A stretch of 39,848 nucleotides of DNA from Candidatus Bathyarchaeota archaeon (GCA_003164295.1 PLTA01000034.1:155130-194977), one strand, 5' to 3'. Shown: positions 16,836 to 25,033, counted from the stretch's first letter. Made by a program: numbers and translations. Notes: generated by a model from the letters alone, not told the origin.

Positions 16836-17133
16836 TTGTAACCCGCCTTCTGTTATTGTGGCATTCGGCTAATCGGGCTACCCGCGCCTTGGGTAGATGC
16901 CTCATCGGCGACTGTTTGCCCTTTCCACTTGCAGGACGGCCGTTTCACCGTTTCCAAGCTAGCGCACTCGACATCACAAATGTCTCATTGCCGGTCCAGT
17001 TGGACGTTTCGTTTCTGCTCCGTTGCCAAGGCTCTCGCCCTGTTCCAAAGGAACTGCAATTCTACATGTGGGCGGAGTTTCCTCAGACCCTAAATTTTGG
17101 GTCCGAAAGCCACACACCAACTCGCCAGCCCGA
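16818..17133 (-). ncRNA. rnpB: RNase P RNA (archaeal type)
   Basis: The catalytic RNA of RNase P, which matures tRNA 5' ends. Read on the minus strand it has the conserved blocks in order: GAGGAAACTCCGCCC (CR-I) near 17090, GAAACGGTGAAACGGCC in the middle (near 16950), CAGTCGCCGATGAGGCAT in the distal part, and AACAGAAGGCGGGTTA (CR-V) near 16850. The ends pair as helix P1: GGGCTGG (17125-17131 region) with CCAGCCC (16821-16827 region). Length is about 316 nt, normal for archaea. The exact ends are estimated from P1. The divergent AK6-like gene starts 55 bp upstream of its 5' end; the integrase gene follows its 3' end. Confidence 0.92.
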
Positions 17134-17188
17134 TCCATTATGGACAATCGGAAGCAATAAGAATTTCTCATATCATCAATGTTAAAGC

Positions 17189-17773
17189 ATGATCAAACAA
17201 GTTATTCTATTAACAGGCACTCCATGTATAGGTAAAACTACAACTGCAAAACAACTTTCCGCCAAACTTGACGCCTTGTATATCAACTTAACTGAATATG
17301 CAAAAACAAATAATCTAACATTAAGTGAAGATAAGGAGAGAAACACAATTATTATTGATGAGGAAAAAATGCCCACTAAACTTGCCGAAACCATAAATTC
17401 TGCAAACAAAGTCAACATCATAATTGATGGACACTATGCAGCCGCTGTAACGCCCACCTACCTTGTCACAAAAGTTTTTGTTTTACGTCGAAACCCAAAA
17501 GAATTAAAACAGTTCATGGAGAAATGCGGTTTTGAAGGGCCTAAGTTATGGGAGAACCTTTCCGCAGAAATACTCGATATTTGCCTTGTGGAAGCTTTAG
17601 AGACTCAGCCAGGCAAAGTTTGTGAATTAGACATAACTGGAAAAACTACTGATGAAGTAGTAAAAGAGATAGTAGATGTTTTGGAAAAAGGCAAAAAATG
17701 TTACAGTGGCATTGTGGATTGGTTGGGGATGCTTGAACTGGAAGGATTAACAGATCAGTACCTAAAAGTCTAA
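17189..17773 (+). CDS. AK6/Fap7-type adenylate kinase family NTPase
   Basis: A 194-residue P-loop kinase. Walker A is GTPCIGKTT at residues 10-18; the form with Cys before Ile-Gly-Lys-Thr is typical of the AK6/Fap7 family. The IIDGHY segment (about 73-78) and FVLRRNPKELKQFMEKCGF (about 90-110) also match. Archaeal and eukaryotic members bind the ribosomal protein uS11 and assist small-subunit maturation besides showing adenylate kinase activity. ATG at 17189. It is divergent from the RNase P RNA and convergent with the next gene, their stop codons being 1 nt apart. Confidence 0.85.
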   Translation: MIKQVILLTGTPCIGKTTTAKQLSAKLDALYINLTEYAKTNNLTLSEDKERNTIIIDEEKMPTKLAETINSANKVNIIIDGHYAAAVTPTYLVTKVFVLRRNPKELKQFMEKCGFEGPKLWENLSAEILDICLVEALETQPGKVCELDITGKTTDEVVKEIVDVLEKGKKCYSGIVDWLGMLELEGLTDQYLKV

Positions 17774-17774
17774 G

Positions 17775-18137
17775 CTACCTGAAGCTGCCCAGTTTCTGCT
17801 TAGTTAACAAAGTCAATTTGCGCCGATTTGAATAAGATTTGGCGTGATCGCTGAATTTTTCTCCAATCATTATGGGGCTTGATAAATCCACGTCTTCCGA
17901 TGAGGTGTCTAAGTTGATTATGACATTAACGCCTATAGTTCTGTTCCAATCGCGGACCCAAACACCCTGCTCCAAACGCCCCTTCTGCACAATAAGATCA
18001 AAATGTCTCGTTACGCCGCTGTGCCCTTCCAGAGATGCATTTTCGCTGTTAACTTTGTAACCTTCCTTTTTGAAGTATTGAATTGCCAAATCCAACAAAT
18101 GGGATCTGGCTTTGGGTTGTTGTTCATCTATGTTCAT
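17775..18137 (-). CDS. Restriction-endonuclease-like fold protein
   Basis: A 120-residue protein. After a helix (SHLLDLAIQYFKKEGYKV) comes a beta-hairpin pattern, HFDLIVQKG then VWVRDWNRTIGVNVI. This resembles the Mrr-like/PD-(D/E)xK core of archaeal restriction-endonuclease-like proteins, where an Asp is followed by E-x-K in the next strand. Here Asp67 is present but the E-x-K is replaced by V-R-D-W, so catalysis is doubtful. ATG start at 18137. The 3' end nearly meets that of the AK6-like gene. It could instead be a structural or DNA-binding relative. Confidence 0.55.
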   Translation of the reverse strand: MNIDEQQPKARSHLLDLAIQYFKKEGYKVNSENASLEGHSGVTRHFDLIVQKGRLEQGVWVRDWNRTIGVNVIINLDTSSEDVDLSSPIMIGEKFSDHAKSYSNRRKLTLLTKQKLGSFR

Positions 18138-18236
18138 GAGTCTCGCGCTTCTTCCTAGCTAAACTGTTATGAACCTGTGTGTGGAAAAGGCTTTCTATTG
18201 ACTTTTCCATGTTGAAACATTCTTTCTACTAACTTT

Positions 18237-19538
18237 TTAAACCACATAATTGCTGAACCTCTTTGGCTTCTTAAAACAGTGGTGTTCAACGTTGCTGATA
18301 TTTATTACCGAATATTCTGTCCATCCTTCCATACCTAGCCTGAGTATATCCTCAACAGTTGTCGCGCTTGTCGTTTGAAAATCGGCGTCTTGAAACTGTA
18401 TTCTGCCTATGTATTTCATTGTGTTTTTGATTTGTTTGTGACCTAATAGCTTCTTAACAGTTAACACGTTGCCGTTAGTATGGTACGCTATCATTGTTCC
18501 TGCCCAAGTTCTGAAAGCTGTGAAGTCAATCGCTGATAGTCTGGGGTTTTTCTGGTTTTCAGCAGTTCTTTTGCGGTAAATTACAAAGCTTCTCAACATC
18601 GCAGCGTAAGTTGTTGCGAAAATTCTTTCGTCTTTTCTTGGTAGTGCATCAATCATTGCTAATAGCTTGTTTGATACTTGAAGTGTTCTTGTAAGGTGGT
18701 TTTTTACAGGATATCGTATGGATATTGCTTTGTTTGCATTGTCGACGTCTAACCATTTGATTCTAAGAACTTCTCCTGGATCTCCGAATGTTTCTTTCAG
18801 GCATTGTAGAAAAGTAGATAATCGCTTAGATTTTGTTGTTGCGTTAATTAATGCGTCTAATTCGGTTTCGTTAGGTACAAAGGGTTCAAAATCTTCTTGG
18901 CTGTAGGTGGGCATTTCCCATTGAAGTTTAAGCATTTTAACTAAGGCATCGTAAGCGTAGCAGTAGAAGAGTTTAGTTCCGTTTTTAGTTTTTTCTCCAT
19001 TTTTGTTCTTCATTTGACCAATAACAGTTTTGACGTTTTCAGGATCTCTTAAGTTGGCTCCGAGTACGGCAAGATGTTTAACTTTATCAACGTAATCGGT
19101 TTCAGCCGAATAGCCTTGTTTTTCTAGATAAGCGTAGAGCTGCGTTAGCAAGCCTCGGGTGTCAGCACTTAGTATTGCATCTCCAGCACAGAATAATCTA
19201 CCTTTTGTTTTCTGTACTGGCTCCAAATTTTTCGCTCCTTCTGCGCATATTTGGCAAGAATTAGTTAAGGCTGCCTCGCTTTTTAAAGGCTTGTCAGAAA
19301 ATCGAAGCCCACAATGAGTACAAAGCCATCGCTGAGTAATCGACTTATCCCTACTATAGCGTAGGCCATCGCGGTAAATCTTTGCATTTTGGCAACCGTT
19401 TGGGCACTTGGGGCTGTGGGAGTTAGTGTCGGCGGTTAAAGTAGTAACCGACTTGCTGTCCTCACCGACTTTCTGAACGTTGCCAAATATGGGAGAAGAT
19501 TCACATTGCAAGCTAACTTTTCCCGCCCCAATAACCAT
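18237..19538 (-). CDS. Zinc-ribbon tyrosine recombinase homologue lacking key catalytic residues
   Basis: A 433-residue protein. An N-terminal zinc ribbon has Cys45, Cys49, Cys73 and Cys76 (CPNGC and CTHC), and a further pair, CQIC, is at 95-98. A recombinase core follows (about 120-410). Compared with active enzymes, the first catalytic Arg is replaced (KETFGDPGEVLRIKW, Asp253 where T-G-x-R-x-G-E is expected) and the HxxR box reads T340-A-F-R343. Arg343, His367 (LLGHKQ) and the possible nucleophile Tyr375 (TMKYIGR) remain. I infer a catalytically impaired or domesticated DNA-binding protein. It is translationally coupled to the 75-aa protein upstream, whose stop codon directly touches this ATG. 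No attachment repeats were seen beside it. Confidence 0.75.
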   Translation of the reverse strand: MVIGAGKVSLQCESSPIFGNVQKVGEDSKSVTTLTADTNSHSPKCPNGCQNAKIYRDGLRYSRDKSITQRWLCTHCGLRFSDKPLKSEAALTNSCQICAEGAKNLEPVQKTKGRLFCAGDAILSADTRGLLTQLYAYLEKQGYSAETDYVDKVKHLAVLGANLRDPENVKTVIGQMKNKNGEKTKNGTKLFYCYAYDALVKMLKLQWEMPTYSQEDFEPFVPNETELDALINATTKSKRLSTFLQCLKETFGDPGEVLRIKWLDVDNANKAISIRYPVKNHLTRTLQVSNKLLAMIDALPRKDERIFATTYAAMLRSFVIYRKRTAENQKNPRLSAIDFTAFRTWAGTMIAYHTNGNVLTVKKLLGHKQIKNTMKYIGRIQFQDADFQTTSATTVEDILRLGMEGWTEYSVINISNVEHHCFKKPKRFSNYVV

Positions 19539-19766
19539 CTAATCGATAACCTCCAAGCTGTGCTTTATTGGGATAAAAACTGATGGATAACCATCCAAAT
19601 CATCAAAAAGGCAACTGAAGCCTTGATTTGAAAGTGTCTTTTCCCAATCTCGATTAAATTCTGGCGCCATAATTATCAGACATTGACCTAGTCCTTGGGT
19701 CTCCACAGGTGGGCCAAACATGCCCAAAAAGACGTGTATCAAATTTAATTTAGGCGCCTGAATCAT
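19539..19766 (-). CDS. Small conserved-looking protein coupled to the recombinase homologue
   Basis: A 75-residue protein of unknown family (contains GMFGPPVETQGLGQCLIIMAPEFNRDWEK). ATG at 19766 preceded by GAAGG with a 7-nt spacing. Its TAG abuts the ATG of the zinc-ribbon recombinase homologue, so the two are one translational unit. An accessory role to that protein is inferred from coupling only. Confidence 0.55.
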   Translation of the reverse strand: MIQAPKLNLIHVFLGMFGPPVETQGLGQCLIIMAPEFNRDWEKTLSNQGFSCLFDDLDGYPSVFIPIKHSLEVID

Positions 19767-19840
19767 CAAAAACCTTCTATTTGCTTTTATTCTGTGGATT
19801 GGCTGCGGCTAAAGGGCAAACTTTAAGATTTTGCATTAGT

Positions 19841-19999
19841 TTAAGCCACTGCCTGGTATTTTTCTGATAATCTTCTTAAGGCGTCTTTTATAACGTCTGT
19901 TCTGCTTGAGTAACCGTGAGCTCCAACTAATGGATCGAGAGCTTCCTCAACTAAGTTTGTGGGCAACTTTATTGTTGTGTACTCGGGTTTCTTTTGCAC
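19841..19999 (-). CDS. Ribbon-helix-helix transcriptional regulator, 52 aa
   Basis: A short gene with a strong ribosome binding site (GGTGA, 5 nt before GTG 19999). The 52-residue product has the CopG/NikR-type ribbon-helix-helix layout: the strand YTTIKLPTNLV, a first helix, GYSSRTDVIKDALRRLSEKY as second helix. It is a close paralogue of the N terminus of the divergent gene at 20146-20550 (YTTIKLPNDLV, GFKSRAEIIKDALRELLTRY). Such proteins dimerise and bind palindromic DNA through the strand. It lacks any effector domain. It shares the divergent promoter region with its paralogue, so mutual or competitive control is likely (inference). Confidence 0.8.
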   Translation of the reverse strand: MQKKPEYTTIKLPTNLVEEALDPLVGAHGYSSRTDVIKDALRRLSEKYQAVA

Positions 20000-20061
20000 T
20001 TAATCACCTATTATTAATTGAGATGTTAATGGGGATATTGATTTAAGCGTTTTTAGCATGA

Positions 20062-20141
20062 ATTAGTAATAGTTAGCTCATACAAAACAGGTGAGATTGA
20101 CAAGTATTTTTAAATATTCAAATTAATAATGCATTACTAAT
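20062..20141. promoter_or_regulatory. Divergent promoter with RHH operator candidates
   Basis: ATTAATAATGCATTACTAAT (20122-20141) is a 20-bp palindrome with one mismatched pair, ending 5 nt before the TTG start of the plus-strand regulator. One arm, ATTAGTAAT, recurs at 20062-20070. A TATA-like TTTTTAAATATT (20107-20118) lies about 28 bp before the TTG, which implies a leaderless transcript whose start overlaps the palindrome. This fits autorepression by a ribbon-helix-helix dimer. Confidence 0.6.
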
Positions 20142-20145
20142 AGAA

Positions 20146-20550
20146 TTGATAACCTTGCCAAGAAAAATAGAAAAAGAACCAATAGACGGAAACTACACCA
20201 CAATCAAACTGCCAAATGACTTAGTCATCGAAATGGATCAATTAATTGGCAAGCACGGCTTCAAAAGCCGCGCCGAAATCATAAAAGACGCCCTAAGAGA
20301 ACTCTTAACCCGCTATAAAAATTCTGAATTGCCACGTTTTGAACACTTCAACATCGACCCAGACGGCGCAAGAATAACAGATCGTAAACGCCACATGATA
20401 GCCGACATATACTTCAAACCAGAGGGAATATTTTGCGATCTAGACAAAAGCAACGGCTGCGAACACATCGACTTTGCCCTAACAGTCCCAAAAATTCAAG
20501 AAATAATCAGAGAAAAAATAAAAGAAGGATGGAAACTGCCCGACGTCTAA
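20146..20550 (+). CDS. Ribbon-helix-helix regulator with C-terminal domain
   Basis: A 134-residue protein. Residues about 16-60 form the ribbon-helix-helix DNA-binding domain (YTTIKLPNDLV; GFKSRAEIIKDALRELLTRY). The rest (about 65-134) is a separate domain with RITDRKRHMIADIYFKPEGIF, then CDLDKSNGCEHIDFAL and a C-terminal helix; Cys and His residues there could bind a ligand or metal, unproven. The start is TTG at 20146, supported by the TATA position (leaderless). A second TTG at 20155 is possible. The paralogue on the opposite strand lacks the C-terminal domain. Confidence 0.75.
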   Translation: MITLPRKIEKEPIDGNYTTIKLPNDLVIEMDQLIGKHGFKSRAEIIKDALRELLTRYKNSELPRFEHFNIDPDGARITDRKRHMIADIYFKPEGIFCDLDKSNGCEHIDFALTVPKIQEIIREKIKEGWKLPDV

Positions 20551-20582
20551 CAGCCATACTTGTCAAAAAACCTAATAGCGAT

Positions 20583-21830
20583 TTAGCGGCTGCCTTTTTT
20601 CGCAGCTTTTTCTTCTTCTGTCACTTCCTCTAAGCCATTCTCAGTTATCTTGTAGATTTCTTCACCCTCCGGCAGATACGGGCTTGAAACTAGTCTCGCG
20701 ATCCGTGTTGATCCACTTTTTGGCTTACGCAGGTAAAGGCGCGTTTGACTAGTATGGCCTACAATGTTTCCGCCAATCGGATAAATGGCGTCGCCAAAGA
20801 ACTGGTCCGGTTTAGCCATAACCTGATTCGTTACAATCGCTACACAGTTAAACGCTCTTGCTAAGGCGATGAGTTTGTGCATGTGCTTGTTTATTTTCTG
20901 CTGTCTTCGGGCTAACATTTCTCTGCCCAGATACTCATTTCTAAAGTGCGCGGTAAGAGAGTCCACAATGATTAGTCTTATGTTGTTTTTCTTGATGATT
21001 TCATCGGCGTTTTCTAAGAGAAACATTTGATGATCAGATGTGTAAGCTTCAGCGTAAATGATGTTTTTGGCTACTTGCGCCGGATCCAAGCCTAAGTGCT
21101 GAGCTATCTGCACTATACGTTCGAGCCTGAAGGTTGTCTCAGTATCCAAGTAGAGAGCGCCGCCGCCTAAGCCGCCGCGTTCAGGAGGCAACTGCACATT
21201 TACGCATAGCTGATGGCAAACCTGGCTTTTGCCGCTGTCGCATTCGCCGTAGAACTCCGTTATTGTTTGTGTTTCTAATCCGCCAGCTAATAGCGTGTCT
21301 AAAACTTTGATTCCGCTAGTCAAACGCTTGACAGCTTGTCTTGTTTTGAAAAGTTCGTCGGCTCTTACAAAGGAAAGACCCATGGTGGAACGGGCGGCAC
21401 TAATTATTTGATGAGCCTTCTTCTCGCTTACTCCGACCGGCTCAAGTTCTCGTATGGTGGCCATTGCTAACGACTCAACCGTGTGATAGCCAAGTTCCTG
21501 GAGTTTCTGAGCAGTGGCTGGACCAACACCTGGAAGGTCTTCAATAAACGGATATTTACTCTTGGCCGACTCCGTTTCTTCTTCAGCTTCCTCTTCGATC
21601 AATTCTGGTTCTACTATTTCTAGTTCGGGTTCAGCTGCTTCGGTTACGGCAGCTTCTTTTGCTTTCAACTTCTTTTCTTTCTTAACTAATACAGTTTCTT
21701 CTGTTAATTCTTCCACTAAATCCGGTTCTGGTTCATCTTGTTTAACTGCTTCAACTGCTGGCTCAACAACTACATCGGCAGATTCTTTTGCATCTGACTC
21801 CTTTTTTTCTCCAATTTCAGGTTCAGTCAT
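20583..21830 (-). CDS. radA: RadA recombinase with long acidic N-terminal extension
   Basis: A 415-residue archaeal RecA/Rad51-family strand-exchange protein. Residues 1-92 are a Glu/Lys/Val-rich low-complexity extension not found in ordinary RadA (usually about 320-350 aa). A helix-hairpin-helix domain follows (IEDLPGVGPATAQKL, about 96-150), then the linker FKTRQAVKRLTSG and the ATPase core. Walker A is GECDSGKS (195-202, normally GEFGSGKT) and Walker B is LIIVD (286-290). Loop and C-terminal parts (TNQVMAKPDQFFGD, IGGNIVGH) are intact. I use ATG 21830, preceded by GTGA, rather than the in-frame TTG at 21851. The promoter carries the 27-bp upstream box shared with the RecA-like/PolB operon. 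A core homologous-recombination gene. Confidence 0.93.
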   Translation of the reverse strand: MTEPEIGEKKESDAKESADVVVEPAVEAVKQDEPEPDLVEELTEETVLVKKEKKLKAKEAAVTEAAEPELEIVEPELIEEEAEEETESAKSKYPFIEDLPGVGPATAQKLQELGYHTVESLAMATIRELEPVGVSEKKAHQIISAARSTMGLSFVRADELFKTRQAVKRLTSGIKVLDTLLAGGLETQTITEFYGECDSGKSQVCHQLCVNVQLPPERGGLGGGALYLDTETTFRLERIVQIAQHLGLDPAQVAKNIIYAEAYTSDHQMFLLENADEIIKKNNIRLIIVDSLTAHFRNEYLGREMLARRQQKINKHMHKLIALARAFNCVAIVTNQVMAKPDQFFGDAIYPIGGNIVGHTSQTRLYLRKPKSGSTRIARLVSSPYLPEGEEIYKITENGLEEVTEEEKAAKKGSR

Positions 21831-21870
21831 ATTTTTTTCACGCGTAACCAATCCAATGATATTTTTTACT

Positions 21871-21927
21871 ATTTAAAACCCAGCCAGAACCTAACAGGCG
21901 GGATAGGGGAGGGGTGAGTGAAAGTGA
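21871..21927 (-). promoter_or_regulatory. radA promoter with shared upstream box (copy 1)
   Basis: On the minus strand TCACTTTCAC (21927-21918) is followed by the C/T-rich part TCACCCCTCCCCTATCC (21917-21901). A TATA box TTTTAAAT occupies 21878-21871, 40 bp downstream. The expected start of transcription is near 21848, giving an 18-nt leader to ATG 21830. The same arrangement recurs at 26048-26105 and 27812-27869. Confidence 0.7.
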
Positions 21928-22058
21928 GACTGCCAAATTCGCGCATAAATTCTTATTTTAAGCTATTTATTGCCATTAACTCAATCAAGCAAGCACTAAT
22001 ATGTCTCAATTTAGGTGAATAAGTTCTAAGTCGGCGGAACTCCGCTAACTTTTGTCCT

Positions 22059-22634
22059 CTACTGTTGCTCCCAAAGAGTTTTTCCATTTACGATTTCTCG
22101 CTTTCCTGGCAAAGGGCAAGGTAAACCTAAAGCTGAAAAAACGCTTTCTTCCGTCGCTCCAGCAACTGCAATGCTATCTTTCATCAGTCCAGTGCTATAC
22201 TTTAGACCATACCCTTTTGATAGGGCACAGCCTGCAAGCCACATGTTATGCTCAGCAGATCCCGTTCGAACAAGCAGGTGAATGCCGAAAGTCTCAGGTT
22301 TTGCTCGGTAGAAGTCCACTTGAAAAAGTCCATTTGGGCAGGGCAGAAATGCTTTGATAACGCTGTTTCCTGAGCAGTTGGGTTTAGCTTTTAGTTTTTT
22401 TAGTTTTTCGTTTATCTTTTGCCAATCTGAATCATTTTTTGCGACTACAACAAAGTCTATGTCATGCACCTTGCTTTTTTGTCGTCTTATGCTTCCTGCA
22501 ACCTCGATCTTTTCACATAGAGGTTCGATCGCTGCTTTGATTTGATCTGCAATTTTTTCGGCTTCTTTGAGGTCCAGTTCTGGGATTACTGTGACTTCGT
22601 TTTCTGGGAAAAGTGTTGATTGTTTTTTCGTCAT
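22059..22634 (-). CDS. PolX-type nucleotidyltransferase (palm and thumb only)
   Basis: A 191-residue protein matching the catalytic part of family X DNA polymerases. The nucleotidyltransferase motif is VAGSIRRQKSKVHDIDFVV (Gly-Ser at 47-48; metal ligands Asp58 and Asp60), with a third Asp107 in FQVDFYR. The thumb-like part has LLVRTGSAEHNMWLAGCALSKGYGL. The 8-kDa/fingers N-terminal domains and the PHP domain of full archaeal PolX are missing, so gap filling or nucleotide addition is inferred. ATG 22634 has GAAGGGA 6 nt upstream; the ATG at 22640 would have no spacing. It follows the PolB gene by about 90 bp on the same strand and may share its transcript. Confidence 0.85.
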   Translation of the reverse strand: MTKKQSTLFPENEVTVIPELDLKEAEKIADQIKAAIEPLCEKIEVAGSIRRQKSKVHDIDFVVVAKNDSDWQKINEKLKKLKAKPNCSGNSVIKAFLPCPNGLFQVDFYRAKPETFGIHLLVRTGSAEHNMWLAGCALSKGYGLKYSTGLMKDSIAVAGATEESVFSALGLPCPLPGKREIVNGKTLWEQQ

Positions 22635-22729
22635 CTTCATTCCCTTCAGGTTTTCTCTTTGTTACTTTATAATTTTTTTGAATCCACCGTCTTTTTTGGA
22701 ACATTCAATTCAAGATCACTTTTAAAATA

Positions 22730-25033
22730 CTATAAAGACTGGAAATACTCTCTACTGAGTCTTTTTTGTTTCATCTGACTAACTTCTTCAAAAACACTTT
22801 TTTGAGTGAAGCCAGCAAAACTCAACAAGTTAGCAGACGAATCGTAGAGCATACTTAGGTATTTCTTCACATCAGGATTGGTTGTTTCTTCGATGAATTG
22901 TTGGGCTTTAACTCTACGGTCAAAGCGCTTGTTTTCTGCACTTGTAAAAACAAATTCAATATTCCCGCCTGCATGCGCTTCCCCACCATCCTTGATAATC
23001 TGTCTTGCAGCTATGACTTGACTAACGTTTTGCCTGTAGCGATCTGGTTTTTTGGATAAATGCTTAGTAATAACTAGATCCCAAATTGGAACCTCTTCAT
23101 TCAAAAGCTTCTCCCGATAAGCCCTAACGACTTTAATGGCTTCAGGAATCTTTTGGTGCAACTCTTTAGCGTTGTTTGCCGCTGAGAGCGCATTAATTAT
23201 GTCAGTTTGCGCGTCAAAGATGAATTTAGGGGTGTCTCGGCGCCTGACTTCTATGCCTCGCACTTTGAGTTTTCCACTTTCCATGACACCATAGTAGCGG
23301 TTAAGTACGCCTATGTTAGGATGCATCTTTGAAGGTAAAAAGACAATCCATTTGTAACGCCCTTCAAAGTTAATCGGAATCTTAGACTGAGCTGTGATTT
23401 TTTCGCAAAGTACTTTGTAGTCTTCTACGGTAGCGTCTTGTTTTTTTAGCCAGAGGGAATCAACTATGCCATGAATTACTTGAAAACCGTTGTCTTCTGC
23501 CAAGTGAGCTGCGTTTAATAGTGCTTCTCGTCCAAACGCGCAAACCGCGATGTGACCATCTACCGTCCCGAATTTTGCGTTCTTAAACCCTAAATATCCA
23601 AAGCATGTAACAAGGATCCATTTTAACGCTATTTGACGTTTATCATAGACTTCTCGCAGCTTTGAATCAGGAGATTGATCTTTCATTTTCTTATAGTAGA
23701 GTCTTTTTTTAACAACTAGTTCAACAGTTTTTGGTACAATGCCTCTACGTTTAGTACAGATGTGATAATCTAAGTCTGGGATGCGTATTGGCGAATCTGG
23801 GCAGCATTTGCACAAGACCGTTTCAGCTGAAATATTGTTGTTTGCCATTATAACTGGATACATACTGCTAAAGTCCACTTCGCCGATATTATCGTGGGCT
23901 CCGACGCGTGGTTCAAATACAAATCCTCCGCGGTCACCGACCAGGAGTTGATAAGCTGATTTGAAAGCTTCGGGAATGCTTTTGTTTCTTGGAATAAGGA
24001 TATCATCTTTTGTTGCCTGATAAAGTTGCAGTGAGGTCATGCTTGAGCCAATAGAGTTACGGGCAGCCGTATGGAGAGGGACGCGGCAGGTTCGGGCAAC
24101 CTCAATTAACCCATCAAAATCTGCTTCTGAGAGAACAAATGTGTTAGAATTATCAACATGAATTCGCCCATATAGCCTCTGAGGGGAAGCTCTGTAAAAT
24201 GTTCTGCCGTACGAAAAATATGTTTTACCTGACGCAGCTTTATTTGATAAAGGAACAGGATCGCGACTAAGAATCAATCTGTCTAAAACTTCGTTTTCGG
24301 CTGCTCGCGCTACTAAATATGGAAATAGGTAGCTGTCGCCTCCATGCGTCACAATAAAATCTGGATTTAACTCCTCAACTGCCTCTACGAGTTTTAGAAG
24401 TTTTTCCGTTTCATCTTTAGAGTCTATGGTTATTTGAGTGTCTTGCTGACTAAGGTTGATTTTTAGAATGGGATCTTGGAACTGGGGGATTTTGCCACTT
24501 TTTGCGATGTCGATTTGCAGGTTTAAAATTCTAAGCGGTGGAACTGTGTAATCGGTGCTGGTTACATCATCTTTCAGGGTATAGGCAAGTTTTGTGTTTT
24601 GATTTTTAATTTCAACAAACGCGAGCGGAAACAGATCCCGGCTAAACATGTATGCTCGGTCTGTTTGTAATTCGCCATTATGAACATCGAATTTTGAATA
24701 ATCTCCAAGCCGTAGAATCTCTTTAGTTAAATTGGGTGCTTTTCGATAATCTTTTAAAGTAAGTTCCAGGACGCGGCTTTTTTGTGGATCAGTTGGTTTG
24801 GCATATTTTTCAGTGAAGCCCCATGCGACTATGTCAGGATTTCTGTAGAGCTTGCTCACTAAGCGCTCCACTTCATCTTTAGCTCCTGAAACGTAGATTT
24901 TTGGCTCAAATTTGTCCATCAAGCGAATTCGTTCACCATTCTCACTGATGACCCAAACTACAACTTCTCCCTCGCCAGCTGGGTAAACGTCAAATATCCA
25001 GCCACGAATTTTATGGCTGCCGCTTGATTGCAT
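22730..25033 (-). CDS. Divergent family B DNA polymerase (PolB2-like, probably exonuclease-deficient)
   Basis: A 767-residue family B polymerase. Polymerase motif A is intact (Asp387 in DFSSMYP), and motif B is represented by LKWILVTCFGYLGF (Lys471). Motif C, normally YGDTDS, reads HGIVDS (521-526): only the second Asp (Asp525), the metal ligand in well-studied members, is kept. The exonuclease motifs are degenerate: motif I is LQIDIAK instead of DIE (Asp175, no Glu), motif II is THGGDSYLFPYL (Asp233 kept, Asn lost), and motif III lacks the usual YxxxD. A cysteine group (408, 410, 411, 426) may bind zinc. This suggests a specialised, non-proofreading polymerase. The gene overlaps the preceding small gene by 23 bp, giving tight coupling with the RecA-like and 86-aa proteins. 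Confidence 0.88.
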   Translation of the reverse strand: MQSSGSHKIRGWIFDVYPAGEGEVVVWVISENGERIRLMDKFEPKIYVSGAKDEVERLVSKLYRNPDIVAWGFTEKYAKPTDPQKSRVLELTLKDYRKAPNLTKEILRLGDYSKFDVHNGELQTDRAYMFSRDLFPLAFVEIKNQNTKLAYTLKDDVTSTDYTVPPLRILNLQIDIAKSGKIPQFQDPILKINLSQQDTQITIDSKDETEKLLKLVEAVEELNPDFIVTHGGDSYLFPYLVARAAENEVLDRLILSRDPVPLSNKAASGKTYFSYGRTFYRASPQRLYGRIHVDNSNTFVLSEADFDGLIEVARTCRVPLHTAARNSIGSSMTSLQLYQATKDDILIPRNKSIPEAFKSAYQLLVGDRGGFVFEPRVGAHDNIGEVDFSSMYPVIMANNNISAETVLCKCCPDSPIRIPDLDYHICTKRRGIVPKTVELVVKKRLYYKKMKDQSPDSKLREVYDKRQIALKWILVTCFGYLGFKNAKFGTVDGHIAVCAFGREALLNAAHLAEDNGFQVIHGIVDSLWLKKQDATVEDYKVLCEKITAQSKIPINFEGRYKWIVFLPSKMHPNIGVLNRYYGVMESGKLKVRGIEVRRRDTPKFIFDAQTDIINALSAANNAKELHQKIPEAIKVVRAYREKLLNEEVPIWDLVITKHLSKKPDRYRQNVSQVIAARQIIKDGGEAHAGGNIEFVFTSAENKRFDRRVKAQQFIEETTNPDVKKYLSMLYDSSANLLSFAGFTQKSVFEEVSQMKQKRLSREYFQSL

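Noticed and set aside
16801..17185. Protein-coding frames on both strands over the RNase P RNA
   Set aside because: The RNA consensus blocks and P1 pairing account for this stretch; the frames are by-products.
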